DNA from: Microcaldota archaeon
GTDB lineage: Archaea; Micrarchaeota; Micrarchaeia; Micrarchaeales; Micrarchaeaceae
Reading direction: 5' to 3'
Length of the DNA: 63,801 bases
NCBI GenBank assembly: GCA_021801355.1
Contig: JAJYYB010000002.1
Location: 1-63,801, forward strand
Shown here: piece by piece, positions 25,205-33,884 of the stretch
Numbering within the stretch: position 1 is the stretch's first letter
How the letters are laid out: each line of letters starts with the position of its first letter
The notes under the pieces: generated by a model
What the model saw: only the letters and a program-made list of their open reading frames with translations
Told to the model about the DNA's origin: nothing
The model's database searches: none
Made by a program: the position numbers and the translations under genes

Positions 25205-26431
25205 TTAATCTGCTAAAAATTCATCGAGCAATACGGTAGCGTAGGAACCTGCAGGCAGCGAGAACCTGAGCGAGGCGTCATTTCCATCCACGCTGCTCGA
25301 AAATCCAAGATAAGGCGCAAAAAGAACCCTGAAAGTACCATTTACATTTAGCTCCGGCATCCTCTTTATCCTGAACATCTCCTTCGAGATTCCAAGCCTG
25401 TCCAACAGCTCCACTTCATATTCAGTCAGTGTCTTGGATTCGAATCCTACTATGTTGGCTACGGGAAAGAGCTTTGCTCCATCTACATACCCTGCCTTAT
25501 CAATACTGCTCAAATCAGGAAAGCCGAATTTATCTGCGCGGCACGTGCGGTCGTTTTCTTTTGCATCAGTTTCGCCATTAATTATCCTGAGTTCAAGTTC
25601 TGCATTGAATATGTAAGCCTCTACCGAATGAACAAACATCATTAGCAGCTGTCTTGGTAGTCTTCTAAGAGCGTCAGAATACGCAGTAGGGTACTGTGAC
25701 AGATATTCGAGCATAAGCCTTTCATATTTCAGGTATGATGGAAAATATTTGGCAGCCTCCCAAAAGTCACGCTCATCACGTAACCTTGTCCGTGCCTGCA
25801 ATGCGGCCTCATTTGTTTCGTTTTTAGTTTCGGTAAGGAAGGACATCACTGCATCCTCAAATTCGCCCCTCATCATAGACAAGCCTATGCTTACATTGTT
25901 CTCCCTTGCACCAAATCTTTGACCTCCAAAATAATTCGGGAATGCGCCATTCAGTTCTGCTTTAATCCCATCTATTACATCAGGGCGTTCCAAGTCCCTT
26001 ATCCTGATCGTGAACCTGTTACCCAAGAGGTCGCCCAGTTTTACACCAGAAACACTGTTCCAAGCGCCATTTATCGATATGTCCTTTATACGCAGGCCCA
26101 TAAGTTCTGCTGGCCTTGCGCCAAAGATACTGCAAAGCTGGGTCGATACGGACACCTTATCCTTAGTACCTGCAAATCCTACCGATTTGAATCCATGCTT
26201 CAGGCTCTTGGCTATGGTCCTTAACGCTTGTATGGTGTTCCAGCCCCTCTTTTCCATTATAAATGTAGAAAACTTCCCGTTTTCCGGATTCTCCAGACCA
26301 AGATCCGCACTGCTATGCCTAATGCCTATCCCGAGCGTTACACCTCCATTTTGAATTTCCTCGACGCAGAAATCATCTGCTGTGCTTTTTATCCTGCCTC
26401 CTGAACCTTTGAGCGTTGAGAGTTTCTGCAT
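25205..26431 (-). CDS. truD: tRNA pseudouridine synthase TruD
   Basis: This 408-residue enzyme converts a uridine (position 13 in known cases) of tRNA to pseudouridine. The catalytic motif is GFAGTKDKVSVSTQ (about residues 87-100), with the Asp of TKDK as nucleophile. The family motif NYFGGQRFG is present (about residues 165-173), and the N-terminal block reads DDFCVEEIQNGG. The insertion (TRUD) domain is of normal size for archaea. Monocistronic, tail to tail with nadM. Confidence 0.95.
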   Translation of the reverse strand: MQKLSTLKGSGGRIKSTADDFCVEEIQNGGVTLGIGIRHSSADLGLENPENGKFSTFIMEKRGWNTIQALRTIAKSLKHGFKSVGFAGTKDKVSVSTQLCSIFGARPAELMGLRIKDISINGAWNSVSGVKLGDLLGNRFTIRIRDLERPDVIDGIKAELNGAFPNYFGGQRFGARENNVSIGLSMMRGEFEDAVMSFLTETKNETNEAALQARTRLRDERDFWEAAKYFPSYLKYERLMLEYLSQYPTAYSDALRRLPRQLLMMFVHSVEAYIFNAELELRIINGETDAKENDRTCRADKFGFPDLSSIDKAGYVDGAKLFPVANIVGFESKTLTEYEVELLDRLGISKEMFRIKRMPELNVNGTFRVLFAPYLGFSSSVDGNDASLRFSLPAGSYATVLLDEFLAD

Positions 26432-26761
26432 TCAATCATTAACTGCGTGCATATGATCAATCATGCAATAGAAGAGTAAAGTTTGCCGTAATGGCTTCTT
26501 GGTTCTAGGATAATGTTAGGGGATTCCAGCCGCTCAATAAGTTGTTCGAATCGTTCATCCGCCTGTTATTCAAGCACGGGTTGAAGTTAGAAGGGCCGCT
26601 AGAGCTTGAAGACTGTGCTGTAACCGAAGGAACGCATAAATTGTACATACAAATGAAAGTGCCAACATGTATATTTTACTGCACATACATACGTCAACAA
26701 ATTAAGCCCTAAATCCACAGTATATGAGCTCTTTTAAAAGGTACGTGCGCATATAAGGTTT
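26432..26761. other. intergenic stretch, possible decayed frame
   Basis: This gap lies between two genes on the minus strand and should contain the truD promoter near 26440-26470. On the plus strand an open frame of about 60 codons (near 26511-26710) reads FQPLNKLFESFIRLLF but has no start codon or family resemblance. No RNA gene seen. Confidence 0.35.
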
Positions 26762-27727
26762 TCAATTTCTTGGCCTCCTGTTGTTATTCCTCCTCCCTCC
26801 TCCACCCCTATAATTTCCTCTGCGAGTACCGCCGTTGTACCTCATTGCTGGTCGTTCCGGCTTCCATGGCTTCTGTTCCGGCTCAGGGCTGCTCTTTATC
26901 CTTTCTACTGCGCTATCCAGACTCTTCTTAAGTGCCTCCCCTATGAAACGCTTAGAGTAAACATCGCCTTTCAGCCCTATGCTTATCTTGGTCGCATAAG
27001 CCCTTGCAATCCTGCCCCTCATGTACTTCGGTGCTGTGCCTATCGCCGGCAGCTTGAAAAGTATCCCATACTTCGGCGGCTTGCTGCCGAACTTTATGTG
27101 CTTGAAAAGGGCCTTCTCAGCGCCCAGAAGCTGTATCGTGCTAGCAGGCATGGTTGCAAGCTTGTCCAGAGACCCTGCCTTGCTGAGCAGCTCTGCAGCT
27201 ATAGTCTCATCTGTCAGGTAAGACGTGTTAGGCAGCATCCTGGTTGAAGCGGCTTTTATGTAAGCCTTCAGCTGCTCTGTGGCTACCTCCATGCTCAGGC
27301 TGAGCTCAGCGAACTTTACCAGCGCATCCCTCTCCTCGGCGCCCATCTTCCTGCCTATTGTTGCCGATGCCTTACTGTAGACATCATCCACCTTGGAAGG
27401 GTCCTCGATCACCTTAGCTATTGCCTCTCTGTCAGGGGGGTTGGAATTAAGCGCAATTGCAAGCTGTGCCAGGCTCTTGGGGTTGCTGAGCTTTATCTCG
27501 GGGAAGTATATACCGTACCATTCGCTGAGCCTCTCGTAAGCGAGGTTGTAAGACTTTGACAGCTCCCTGAAAGCGTTGCTGGCCTGCATCAGTGCGAACT
27601 CCTCGCTCTCGTAGGCGCTCTTTATGCCCTCCTTAACGCTGTTGAGCATCCTGCTCCTCAGCTCGTCCAAAGAATCCAATTCAACACCAGAAGTAAAAGC
27701 TGTTATTGTTATTATCCAACAAAGCAT
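26762..27727 (-). CDS. nop5: Nop5/Nop56-58 family C/D-box RNP core protein, short N-terminus
   Basis: This 321-residue protein is the scaffold of the C/D-box guide RNP that 2'-O-methylates rRNA and tRNA with fibrillarin and L7Ae. The coiled-coil region (around YERLSEWYGIYFPEI, about residues 62-77) and the Nop domain (LLGAEKALFKHIKFGSKPPK, then GRIARAYATK) are clear. A basic Arg/Gly/Asn-rich tail ends it (GGGRRNNNRRPRN). Only about 60 residues precede the coiled coil, while archaeal Nop5 usually has about 120 that bind fibrillarin, so this domain seems missing or much reduced. The first 15 residues look odd (LCWIITITAF), so the real start may be a little downstream. Divergent from the glyS gene. 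Confidence 0.88.
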   Translation of the reverse strand: MLCWIITITAFTSGVELDSLDELRSRMLNSVKEGIKSAYESEEFALMQASNAFRELSKSYNLAYERLSEWYGIYFPEIKLSNPKSLAQLAIALNSNPPDREAIAKVIEDPSKVDDVYSKASATIGRKMGAEERDALVKFAELSLSMEVATEQLKAYIKAASTRMLPNTSYLTDETIAAELLSKAGSLDKLATMPASTIQLLGAEKALFKHIKFGSKPPKYGILFKLPAIGTAPKYMRGRIARAYATKISIGLKGDVYSKRFIGEALKKSLDSAVERIKSSPEPEQKPWKPERPAMRYNGGTRRGNYRGGGGRRNNNRRPRN

Positions 27728-27813
27728 TTAATAGGATGATGTTTGGAAATATTAAACATTGAGCCTCTACTGATTTTCATGGCTTTTGTAATCAAAAATT
27801 CAGGCGCTGTTCA

Positions 27814-29313
27814 ATGAACATCGACGAAATGCTCGCCTTTGCAAAGAGCAGGGGGCTGTTCTGGCAGACCGCAGAGATATACGGAGCCGTGGCAGGGCTT
27901 TATGACTACGGGCATATAGGGGCTGTGGTTAAGAGGCGCTTCGAGCAGACCTGGCTCTCATATTTTGTCGATACAAACGACGCATACCATCTGATAGAGG
28001 GCTCCAACATGCTGCCTGAGAAGCCGCTCGTCGCATCGGGCCACGCATCACGCTTCAACGACATAATAATTGGTTGCAGCAAGTGCTGCACATACTACAG
28101 AGCTGACGTCCTGCTTGTCGATATGGGTGTTAACGTTTCTGAGGGCGCGACTCCAGATGAGATAGACAAGGCGGTCGTGGAGAAAGGCCTGAAATGCCCC
28201 AAGTGCAAGGGCATGTTCCTCAAGTCTAAACCGTTTAACATGATGCTTGACCTGTATCTAGGACCAGAGAAATCGGACAAGGGATATCTGAGGCCTGAGA
28301 CCGCGCAATCCTCCTACCTGAATTTTTTCAGGGAGTTCAACATACTCAGGAAATCGCTACCACTTGGCCTGGCAATAATAGGCAGGGCTTACAGGAACGA
28401 GATTTCACCAAGGCAGGGTCTGTACAGGATGCGCGAACTTACACAGGCCGAGCTTCAGATATTCTTCGACCCGCAGGCATGGAAGGTCAATATAGACAAG
28501 GTAAAAGGAAGGAAAGTAAATGTGGTGCTATACAGCAAGAAGGTCATGGAGAACAAGACGATAGGCGAGCTTATCGAGCAGGACGGGATACCTGATTTTT
28601 ATGCTTTCCATCTCGCGATGATTGATGCATTCTATAGGGACGTGATTGGCGTGCCTGCAGAGAAGCTGCGCTTCCTTGAGAAGGGCGGTGACGAGAAGGC
28701 CTTCTACAACAAGGTGCACATGGACATAGAAATCGACGTTGAGAGTTGGGGGGGCTTCAAAGAGGTCGGAGGACTTCATTATAGGGGCGACTATGATCTC
28801 GCCTCGCACTCAAAGGGTTCAATGCAGGATCTTTCAGTGAATGTTGATGACAAGAAGGTTCTCCCGAACGTTCTAGAGCTCAGCTTCGGAGTCGACAGGA
28901 ACATCTGGATGCTCATAGACGTCTTCCTCAAGAAGGACGGTGACAGGTCGGTGCTGCAGATTGCGCCCTACCTCGCCCCATACGAAGCCGCAATATTCCC
29001 CCTCCAGAAGGATGACAAGATAACTGCAGCAGCAAAGGCGATACACGCAGACCTTAGGCAGTACTTCAGCATGACGACCGATGAATCTGGTTCAATAGGC
29101 AGGAGATACGCGAGGAACGATGAGATAGGTGTACCGTTCTGCATAACTGTGGACTTTGACACCATAGATGAGAGATCTTCGAACAAAGACACCGTTACGG
29201 TAAGGAGCAGGGATGACAAGAAACAGATAAGACTTCCTATATCCGGACTCAAGGAATTCATAGAGAGCCGCACATCTTTTAATCCGTACAAAAATTTCGA
29301 GGGCTTTGCATGA
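27814..29313 (+). CDS. glyS: glycyl-tRNA synthetase (class II)
   Basis: This 499-residue dimeric (alpha2-type) enzyme charges tRNA-Gly. Visible are the N-terminal block GLFWQTAEIYGAVAGLYDYG, a zinc-type insertion with two Cys pairs (CSKC and CPKCKG), and LRPETAQSSYLNF. Motif 2 is AIIGRAYRNEISPRQGLYRMRE (read around IGRAYRNEISPRQ) and motif 3 is PNVLELSFGVDRN. The C-terminal anticodon-binding domain includes GSIGRRYARNDEIGVPFC. Complete and of normal size. Its stop overlaps the start of the glycosylase gene (ATGA), so the two are co-translated. Confidence 0.97.
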   Translation: MNIDEMLAFAKSRGLFWQTAEIYGAVAGLYDYGHIGAVVKRRFEQTWLSYFVDTNDAYHLIEGSNMLPEKPLVASGHASRFNDIIIGCSKCCTYYRADVLLVDMGVNVSEGATPDEIDKAVVEKGLKCPKCKGMFLKSKPFNMMLDLYLGPEKSDKGYLRPETAQSSYLNFFREFNILRKSLPLGLAIIGRAYRNEISPRQGLYRMRELTQAELQIFFDPQAWKVNIDKVKGRKVNVVLYSKKVMENKTIGELIEQDGIPDFYAFHLAMIDAFYRDVIGVPAEKLRFLEKGGDEKAFYNKVHMDIEIDVESWGGFKEVGGLHYRGDYDLASHSKGSMQDLSVNVDDKKVLPNVLELSFGVDRNIWMLIDVFLKKDGDRSVLQIAPYLAPYEAAIFPLQKDDKITAAAKAIHADLRQYFSMTTDESGSIGRRYARNDEIGVPFCITVDFDTIDERSSNKDTVTVRSRDDKKQIRLPISGLKEFIESRTSFNPYKNFEGFA

Positions 29314-30254
29314 CAGACATGTCAACGATAACGATACCTGTCAACCATTTCTACTTGAAGGATACTTTCGAGAGCGGCCAGCCGCTTTCGTTCCACGCGC
29401 ACTACGACAAGTATAGCGACACGCTCACCTACATAACAGGTATGGAAATAGTTAACCTAAGGTTCTCGGGCACAAGGATTGTAGGTAACCTCGTGGCAGC
29501 GGGCAGCGGCACACGCTTCCTTTCCAATGAGATAAGTACCAGGTTCAGGCTCAACGATGACATGGAGCACATCTATGACCGGATAGCCACCGATGACTTC
29601 ATGAAGAGCGCTATAGAAAAATACGATGGCATGCGCCTGACCATAAACGATCCTTGGGAGACGGCACTATGCTTCATAATATCGCAGTACAACAACATGA
29701 AGCGCATAAGGGGCATAGTCAAAGCGATAATCAACAAGTACGGTGACGCCATAAAGGACGAAAATGATAAGATGGTTGCAAAGAGCTTCCCGACCAGCGC
29801 TACAATGGCATCTGCTTCCGAAAGAGACCTGATGGAATGCGGTGCAGGCTTCCGCGCCAAATATATAAAGGAGGCTGCGGCATACTGCACTGAAACCCTG
29901 GATCTTGACAAGTTAAAAAGCAAGAAATATCCAGAGCTCAAGGAGGAGCTTCTCGAGATAAAGGGCGTGGGCGACAAGGTCGCTGACTGCATAGCGCTCA
30001 TGGGCTACGGCAAACTTGAGGCATTTCCGATAGACGTCTGGGTCAAGAGGACCATGGAGATAGAGTATTTCAAGGGGCGGAAGAAGACCATAAATGAGCT
30101 GCACAGGTTCGCTCTCAAAAAGTGGGGCGAGTATGCAGGCTACGCGCAGCAGTACATATTCTGGCAGGGCATGCACATGGAGGACGTGACAAATTCTATC
30201 GAAGGACCAGAGGACAAGCAGGAAAAGCCAGCTCCTAAGCACAAGAAGAAGTGA
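29310..30254 (+). CDS. HhH-GPD DNA glycosylase, OGG1-like
   Basis: This 314-residue enzyme probably removes 8-oxoguanine from DNA. The N-terminal domain is followed by helices with ISQYNNMKRIRGIVKAI. The hairpin and catalytic region contain CGAGFRAKYIKEAA, where Lys of AKYI fits the Schiff-base lysine of OGG1/AlkA-type enzymes. LLEIKGVGDKVADCIALMG is the helix-hairpin-helix, and FPIDVWVKR supplies the catalytic Asp. A lysine-rich tail ends it. Translationally coupled to glyS by ATGA overlap and followed after 4 bases by the translin gene. Confidence 0.9.
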   Translation: MTDMSTITIPVNHFYLKDTFESGQPLSFHAHYDKYSDTLTYITGMEIVNLRFSGTRIVGNLVAAGSGTRFLSNEISTRFRLNDDMEHIYDRIATDDFMKSAIEKYDGMRLTINDPWETALCFIISQYNNMKRIRGIVKAIINKYGDAIKDENDKMVAKSFPTSATMASASERDLMECGAGFRAKYIKEAAAYCTETLDLDKLKSKKYPELKEELLEIKGVGDKVADCIALMGYGKLEAFPIDVWVKRTMEIEYFKGRKKTINELHRFALKKWGEYAGYAQQYIFWQGMHMEDVTNSIEGPEDKQEKPAPKHKKK

Positions 30255-30258
30255 TCGT

Positions 30259-30831
30259 TTGGAAAACCTGGAGGATGACGTTGAAGCTACAATAAACTAT
30301 CTGATAAGCAAGCAGGAAGACTTCGACAAAGTCATGCAGATTTCTAGGGAGATAATAAGAGAGTCGGCACAAGCGATAACATACATACACATAGGCAGGG
30401 ATCCAAGCAAACTTATCAAAGAGCTTGATTCAAAGGTGGCAGAGCTCAAGCGTATCGACAAGGACTTCAAGTACAACACACTGCAGGCCTACCAGGAATA
30501 TTCAGAGGCGATGATACTTTACGGCATAAAGAACGGCAGAGAGATACCAACACAGAAGGCGGTTGGCGTAGACAATGACGCATACCTGATGGGTCTGATG
30601 GACGCCGTTGGCGAACTCAAGCGCGAAATTATAGACTGTCTCAGTGCCGGCAAAATTAAAGATGCGGAATTCTACTTCGAGAAGATGCGCAACATATACG
30701 ATTCCACAAGGAGCATAAGGTTCGCTGAGGCTGTGCTACAGGGCTTTAGGCACAAGCAGGACACTGCAAGGATACAGATTGAGAATGCGGGAAGCGAGAT
30801 ACTCTCATTCAAAGGCAGAGTTGCCAAATAG
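30259..30831 (+). CDS. translin-family protein
   Basis: This 190-residue all-helical protein of the translin/TRAX family forms nucleic-acid-binding rings. It opens with REIIRESAQAITYIHIGRD. The family signature DAYLMGLMDAVGELKREII lies around residues 107-125, with acidic residues typical of the TRAX-type RNase centre (E-x..E, D). The start is TTG 30259, four bases after the stop of the glycosylase gene. Role in archaea: probably RNA processing. Its last 27 bases overlap, tail to tail, the HTH gene on the other strand. Confidence 0.88.
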   Translation: MENLEDDVEATINYLISKQEDFDKVMQISREIIRESAQAITYIHIGRDPSKLIKELDSKVAELKRIDKDFKYNTLQAYQEYSEAMILYGIKNGREIPTQKAVGVDNDAYLMGLMDAVGELKREIIDCLSAGKIKDAEFYFEKMRNIYDSTRSIRFAEAVLQGFRHKQDTARIQIENAGSEILSFKGRVAK

Positions 30832-31152
30832 TCTCCGCGCTATCCTTATTATCGGCTTTTCCGTTGCCATCCTGTTGATCGAATCCTTTATCGATGAATA
30901 ATCATCTTCGTCAGCTGACTCCCTCTCAAGTTCCATAATGACTCTTGTGGCCTTTATCGCTTCAGCGAGCTTTGCTATGTCGCGCGAATACCTGCCGTTG
31001 AAGTATTTGCTCACCGATGCTTGCGTGATGCCTAATCTATCTGCTATCTCCTCCTGTCCTTTGCCATATTTTTCATGCAAGCCTGACGCCACTGCTATCC
31101 TCACCGCAGGCAGAGATATTTTTATCAGCTTTTCGCAGTTCACGTAGCTCAT
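30805..31152 (-). CDS. XRE-type HTH transcriptional regulator
   Basis: This 115-residue protein has a helix-turn-helix of the XRE/cro type in QEEIADRLGITQASVSKYFNG (about residues 33-53). An N-terminal helix (IKISLPAVRIAVASGLHEKYG) resembles the archaeal COG2522 group of predicted regulators. A charged helical tail follows. The start overlaps the stop of the gene at 31149-31745, so both come from one message that starts near 31780. Confidence 0.85.
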   Translation of the reverse strand: MSYVNCEKLIKISLPAVRIAVASGLHEKYGKGQEEIADRLGITQASVSKYFNGRYSRDIAKLAEAIKATRVIMELERESADEDDYSSIKDSINRMATEKPIIRIARRLFGNSAFE

Positions 31153-31745
31153 TCGATCCCTAACTCATCCTTCATAGCTTTCAGCAGCCCTTTCTTCTTG
31201 GCCTTATCAACGAAGTTTTCCCCATCCAAATAGGTTCCATCTTCAGAATCGCGCCCCTCCAGCTTTTTAGGCCTCTCTTTTGGCTTCGCTTTCTCGGTCA
31301 TCATATGTAAGCCTTCCATTATGCCCCGCTTCTTTTGCTGTTTTACTGGCACCTCCTGTTCTTCGCTCTCTTCAGGCATCCATTTCCTTATCTCAACAAG
31401 CTCCGCCAGTATTGTGAGCAGATCTCGCTTCGCCACTAAAGTAGCGTCTATCACCATGACATTGAATTTCCCGCCATCCATAATCCTCTTTACCGCACCG
31501 CTGTTGTCACATACTACGGCTCTCGCCCCGTCAATCTTGTTTATGTCAGCGCAAGCGTCGAAAGGCTTTTTGGAGAAGAAGAGCGCCATATCATAATTCT
31601 TGACGCGCGCTTCCACCTCGGCCAAAAGATCCCTATAGTCAGATTTCCTTGCTTCGCTTATTATTGCTGAGTTGCCACTGTTGTTGATTATATTCGCAGC
31701 GGTTATTGCCAGTTCCGCGCTGTCCCCTGCTATGTATATCTTCAT
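31149..31745 (-). CDS. RpiB-like fold protein with extended C-terminus
   Basis: The N-terminal 135 residues resemble ribose-5-phosphate isomerase B. The similarity covers MKIYIAGDSAELAITAANII, then SDYRDLLAEVEARVKNYDMA, INKIDGARAVVCDNSGAVK and NVMVIDATLV, in the order and spacing of RpiB (GDHAG, DYPD, G-R-A-x-x-C-D). The catalytic Cys-Gly-Thr-Gly segment of typical RpiB is replaced by FFSKKPFD and the GDHAG His by Ser, so it is probably not an isomerase. A charged, lysine-rich C-terminal tail of about 60 residues follows. ATG 31745 is preceded by GGTGA. Function unknown; perhaps a ligand-sensing partner of the adjacent HTH protein. Confidence 0.55.
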   Translation of the reverse strand: MKIYIAGDSAELAITAANIINNSGNSAIISEARKSDYRDLLAEVEARVKNYDMALFFSKKPFDACADINKIDGARAVVCDNSGAVKRIMDGGKFNVMVIDATLVAKRDLLTILAELVEIRKWMPEESEEQEVPVKQQKKRGIMEGLHMMTEKAKPKERPKKLEGRDSEDGTYLDGENFVDKAKKKGLLKAMKDELGIE

Positions 31746-31891
31746 TTGGTCACCGTATGGTTATGGTTTGTCAACTTTATAAATCTAATTGCAGGCTTGA
31801 CGTCACTGGGGTGGTGCGGCAAGACACCATCGGCATCATCATCTATTATTAATATATATTCCCTCATGATAATGTAAGTGAAGTGTTTATT
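31746..31891. promoter_or_regulatory. divergent promoters for RpiB-like/HTH operon and eS26 gene
   Basis: On the minus strand a TATA box ATTTATAAAG (31776-31784 region) lies about 35 bases before ATG 31745. On the plus strand TTAATATATA (31849-31858) lies about 35-40 bases before ATG 31892. Nothing else is recognised between them. Confidence 0.6.
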
Positions 31892-32122
31892 ATGCGAGGA
31901 AGCGAAACAAGCACAACCTGTGAGTCATGCGGAAGGAGCGTGCCGAGAGACAAGGCAGTTATATTTGAGAGGGCGATAACATTCAGCACTGACCTTCACA
32001 CCACCAATGACGTCAGGTTCTTCGAAAAGAGGAAGACCTACTACTGCATAAGCTGCGCGAAGCACAGAGGCATCTTTGAGAAGAAGAAGAGGCAAGCTAT
32101 AGAACGAGCCAAGCGCCTGTGA
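31892..32122 (+). CDS. rps26e: 30S ribosomal protein eS26
   Basis: This 76-residue protein binds zinc through two Cys pairs, CESCGR near the N-terminus and YYCISCAKHRG near residue 53. Between them is VPRDKAVIFERAI. The pattern CxxCGRxVPxDKA ... YYCxSCAxH is that of eukaryotic/archaeal S26e, which sits at the mRNA exit on the small subunit. A basic helix (EKKKRQAIERAKRL) ends it. An in-frame GTG lies nine bases earlier, at 31883. The gene is followed after five bases by the Zn-finger membrane protein gene. Confidence 0.8.
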   Translation: MRGSETSTTCESCGRSVPRDKAVIFERAITFSTDLHTTNDVRFFEKRKTYYCISCAKHRGIFEKKKRQAIERAKRL

Positions 32123-32127
32123 TCTAG

Positions 32128-33240
32128 ATGCCAGTGGACCCGGATGACCTTCTAATATTCAAGGTAAGACGGAAGGGGCCGGGAGAGGAAGCCGGAGCAA
32201 CCAACAAGCCTCAAGAGACTCCGCCGCAGGAGCAGAAGAAACCAGTACCGGAGCCGCCTCGTACCCCTCAACCTGAGATACAGCTTCCAAAGGCAGAGCC
32301 AAAGCCGCCTCAAGTCCTACTAAAGCTTTTCCCTCAGCAGAAACAGCCAACACAGCAGAAAGTTATGCCGCAAGCCAATTCAAAGCAGGAGCCCAAGGTG
32401 CAGCAACAGCCCAGCCAGCTGCAGAATGAAGAGGTGAAGCAGCAGCAAGCTATAACAGTACCAAAGGCCACGCCACAGGTGGTCAGCACTGCATCGTACC
32501 AGCAGGTGGAGGAAGCGATACGCGCTGCGACAGGAGGGCATGGCAACAACCCATTCATAGGGTCAGCTAAAAAAGAGTCAAAGCAGGGTGCTGACAGCAG
32601 AAGTGCAGTCTCTGGAATGTTCTGCGTATGGCATCCATGGAGGCCGGCTTATGCCGCGTGCGGATACTGCAAAAGGCCCTTCTGCTTCGAGGACATAACA
32701 GAGTTCACGGGTAATTACTACTGCCTTGAGGACATAGACAAGGTAGCTTCAAAGCCCATCGTTTCGATAAGCGGCAGATACACGACACTAAGCTTCGTAT
32801 CCAGCCTCCTTCTATTCATCGCGTTCTTCGTCTTCGTTTATTACAATGCCGCCTCGCTGCTTTCGCTCTATACATCAGTCTCTGCGCAGATGGCTAGGTC
32901 AGGCTTTAACGGTGCGATCAAGGCGTTCTCCATCGCTTACATAGAAGACGTTATAGGACTCATGCTTACATTACTTGGACTGCTGTCGGGATTCCTTATA
33001 ATTGTTAGGTCCAGAAAGAGCTTCATAGTGAGCCTCTCAATAAGCATGATGATGATAATCTTCTTCGGTTACTCCTATGCAACGTCAAATTACATAGTCG
33101 ATCTAATAATACCGGGGCTGGTGACGCTTGCGCTTATAGTGCTTATACTGTCAGCTAATTTCATGTCAGGGAGGGAGGAGTCGGACGTAGTGCAGCATTC
33201 GGCAGAGCAGCTCAATTGGTCAAACACCGGAAGGTTCTAA
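32128..33240 (+). CDS. B-box-like zinc-finger membrane protein with Pro/Gln-rich N-terminus
   Basis: This 370-residue protein has three parts. Residues 1-160 are low-complexity, rich in Pro, Gln and Lys (PQEQKKPVPEPPRTPQPEIQ), and probably disordered. Residues ~165-205 hold a Cys/His module, FCVWHPWRPAYAACGYCKRP then CFEDI and YYCLED, like a degenerate B-box zinc finger seen in many archaeal and bacterial membrane proteins. Residues ~215-355 contain about four TM segments. The zinc module would lie on the cytoplasmic side. It is probably co-transcribed with eS26 and ends tail to tail with bud32, overlapping by four bases. Function unknown. Confidence 0.7.
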   Translation: MPVDPDDLLIFKVRRKGPGEEAGATNKPQETPPQEQKKPVPEPPRTPQPEIQLPKAEPKPPQVLLKLFPQQKQPTQQKVMPQANSKQEPKVQQQPSQLQNEEVKQQQAITVPKATPQVVSTASYQQVEEAIRAATGGHGNNPFIGSAKKESKQGADSRSAVSGMFCVWHPWRPAYAACGYCKRPFCFEDITEFTGNYYCLEDIDKVASKPIVSISGRYTTLSFVSSLLLFIAFFVFVYYNAASLLSLYTSVSAQMARSGFNGAIKAFSIAYIEDVIGLMLTLLGLLSGFLIIVRSRKSFIVSLSISMMMIIFFGYSYATSNYIVDLIIPGLVTLALIVLILSANFMSGREESDVVQHSAEQLNWSNTGRF

Positions 33241-33884
33241 GCAGTAACGTCACCATTAGTGATTAGAGTCCTTGTCTTGTACCTGCCCCTTGTTTCAATC
33301 GCTGAAAGCCTTTGCATAATATCTCTTGCTTCTTTCGCAGATTTTGCATAGCCATTTGCAAAAGAAATATACTGGTCCGGATTCAAAGACCTCTTCATCA
33401 GAAGCAGGTCTACTGCCTTCGATTCTGTTGAGTTTGTTATCTCAGACAAGCCGAAGTCTATCACAATAGCATCACCTCCGCGTCCTACAATCACGTTCGC
33501 AGGCGTATAATCGCCGTGCACAATGTCCGCATTATGAAGTATTCCAAGTTCACTGCCAGCACTAAAAAGTGTTCGGTGGGCAGCCACTTTTTCTCCTTCG
33601 GTTCCTTTCAAGAATTCATCAAGTCTTACGCCAGCTATCTTTGTCATGTAAATGTCATACGTGCTTACCATGAGCACACGAGGCACCATTGCGCCAACTG
33701 ATGACGCGGCACTTGTCACTCTTGCCTCCACTTTCGTGCGTTGCTTACGCAACTGCACGTCAAGACTTTTTATCCTGTAGTGCTTCTCAACTCTGTGCTT
33801 GACCACCGCTTCCAATCCGAGAAATTTTCCTGAATAGATCAGCGCTTCGGCGCCTTCAGCTATGAGCCTCACGCCATTCACCAC
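33237..33884 (-). CDS. bud32: Bud32/PRPK-type kinase-ATPase of the KEOPS complex
   Basis: This 215-residue small atypical kinase partners Kae1 in making t6A37 of tRNAs. The catalytic loop is IVHGDYTPANVIVG (about residues 116-129) and the metal-binding motif is VIDFGLSE. N-terminal RLIAEGAEALIY is the shortened glycine region, and KHRVEKHYRIKSLD is the family's lysine/arginine block. It overlaps the kae1 gene by seven bases; in many archaea the two are fused, here they are separate but clearly coupled. Confidence 0.93.
   Translation of the reverse strand: MVNGVRLIAEGAEALIYSGKFLGLEAVVKHRVEKHYRIKSLDVQLRKQRTKVEARVTSAASSVGAMVPRVLMVSTYDIYMTKIAGVRLDEFLKGTEGEKVAAHRTLFSAGSELGILHNADIVHGDYTPANVIVGRGGDAIVIDFGLSEITNSTESKAVDLLLMKRSLNPDQYISFANGYAKSAKEARDIMQRLSAIETRGRYKTRTLITNGDVTA

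Noticed and set aside
26511-26710. Open frame of about 60 codons in the gap between truD and nop5
   Set aside because: No start codon, ribosome site or family resemblance.
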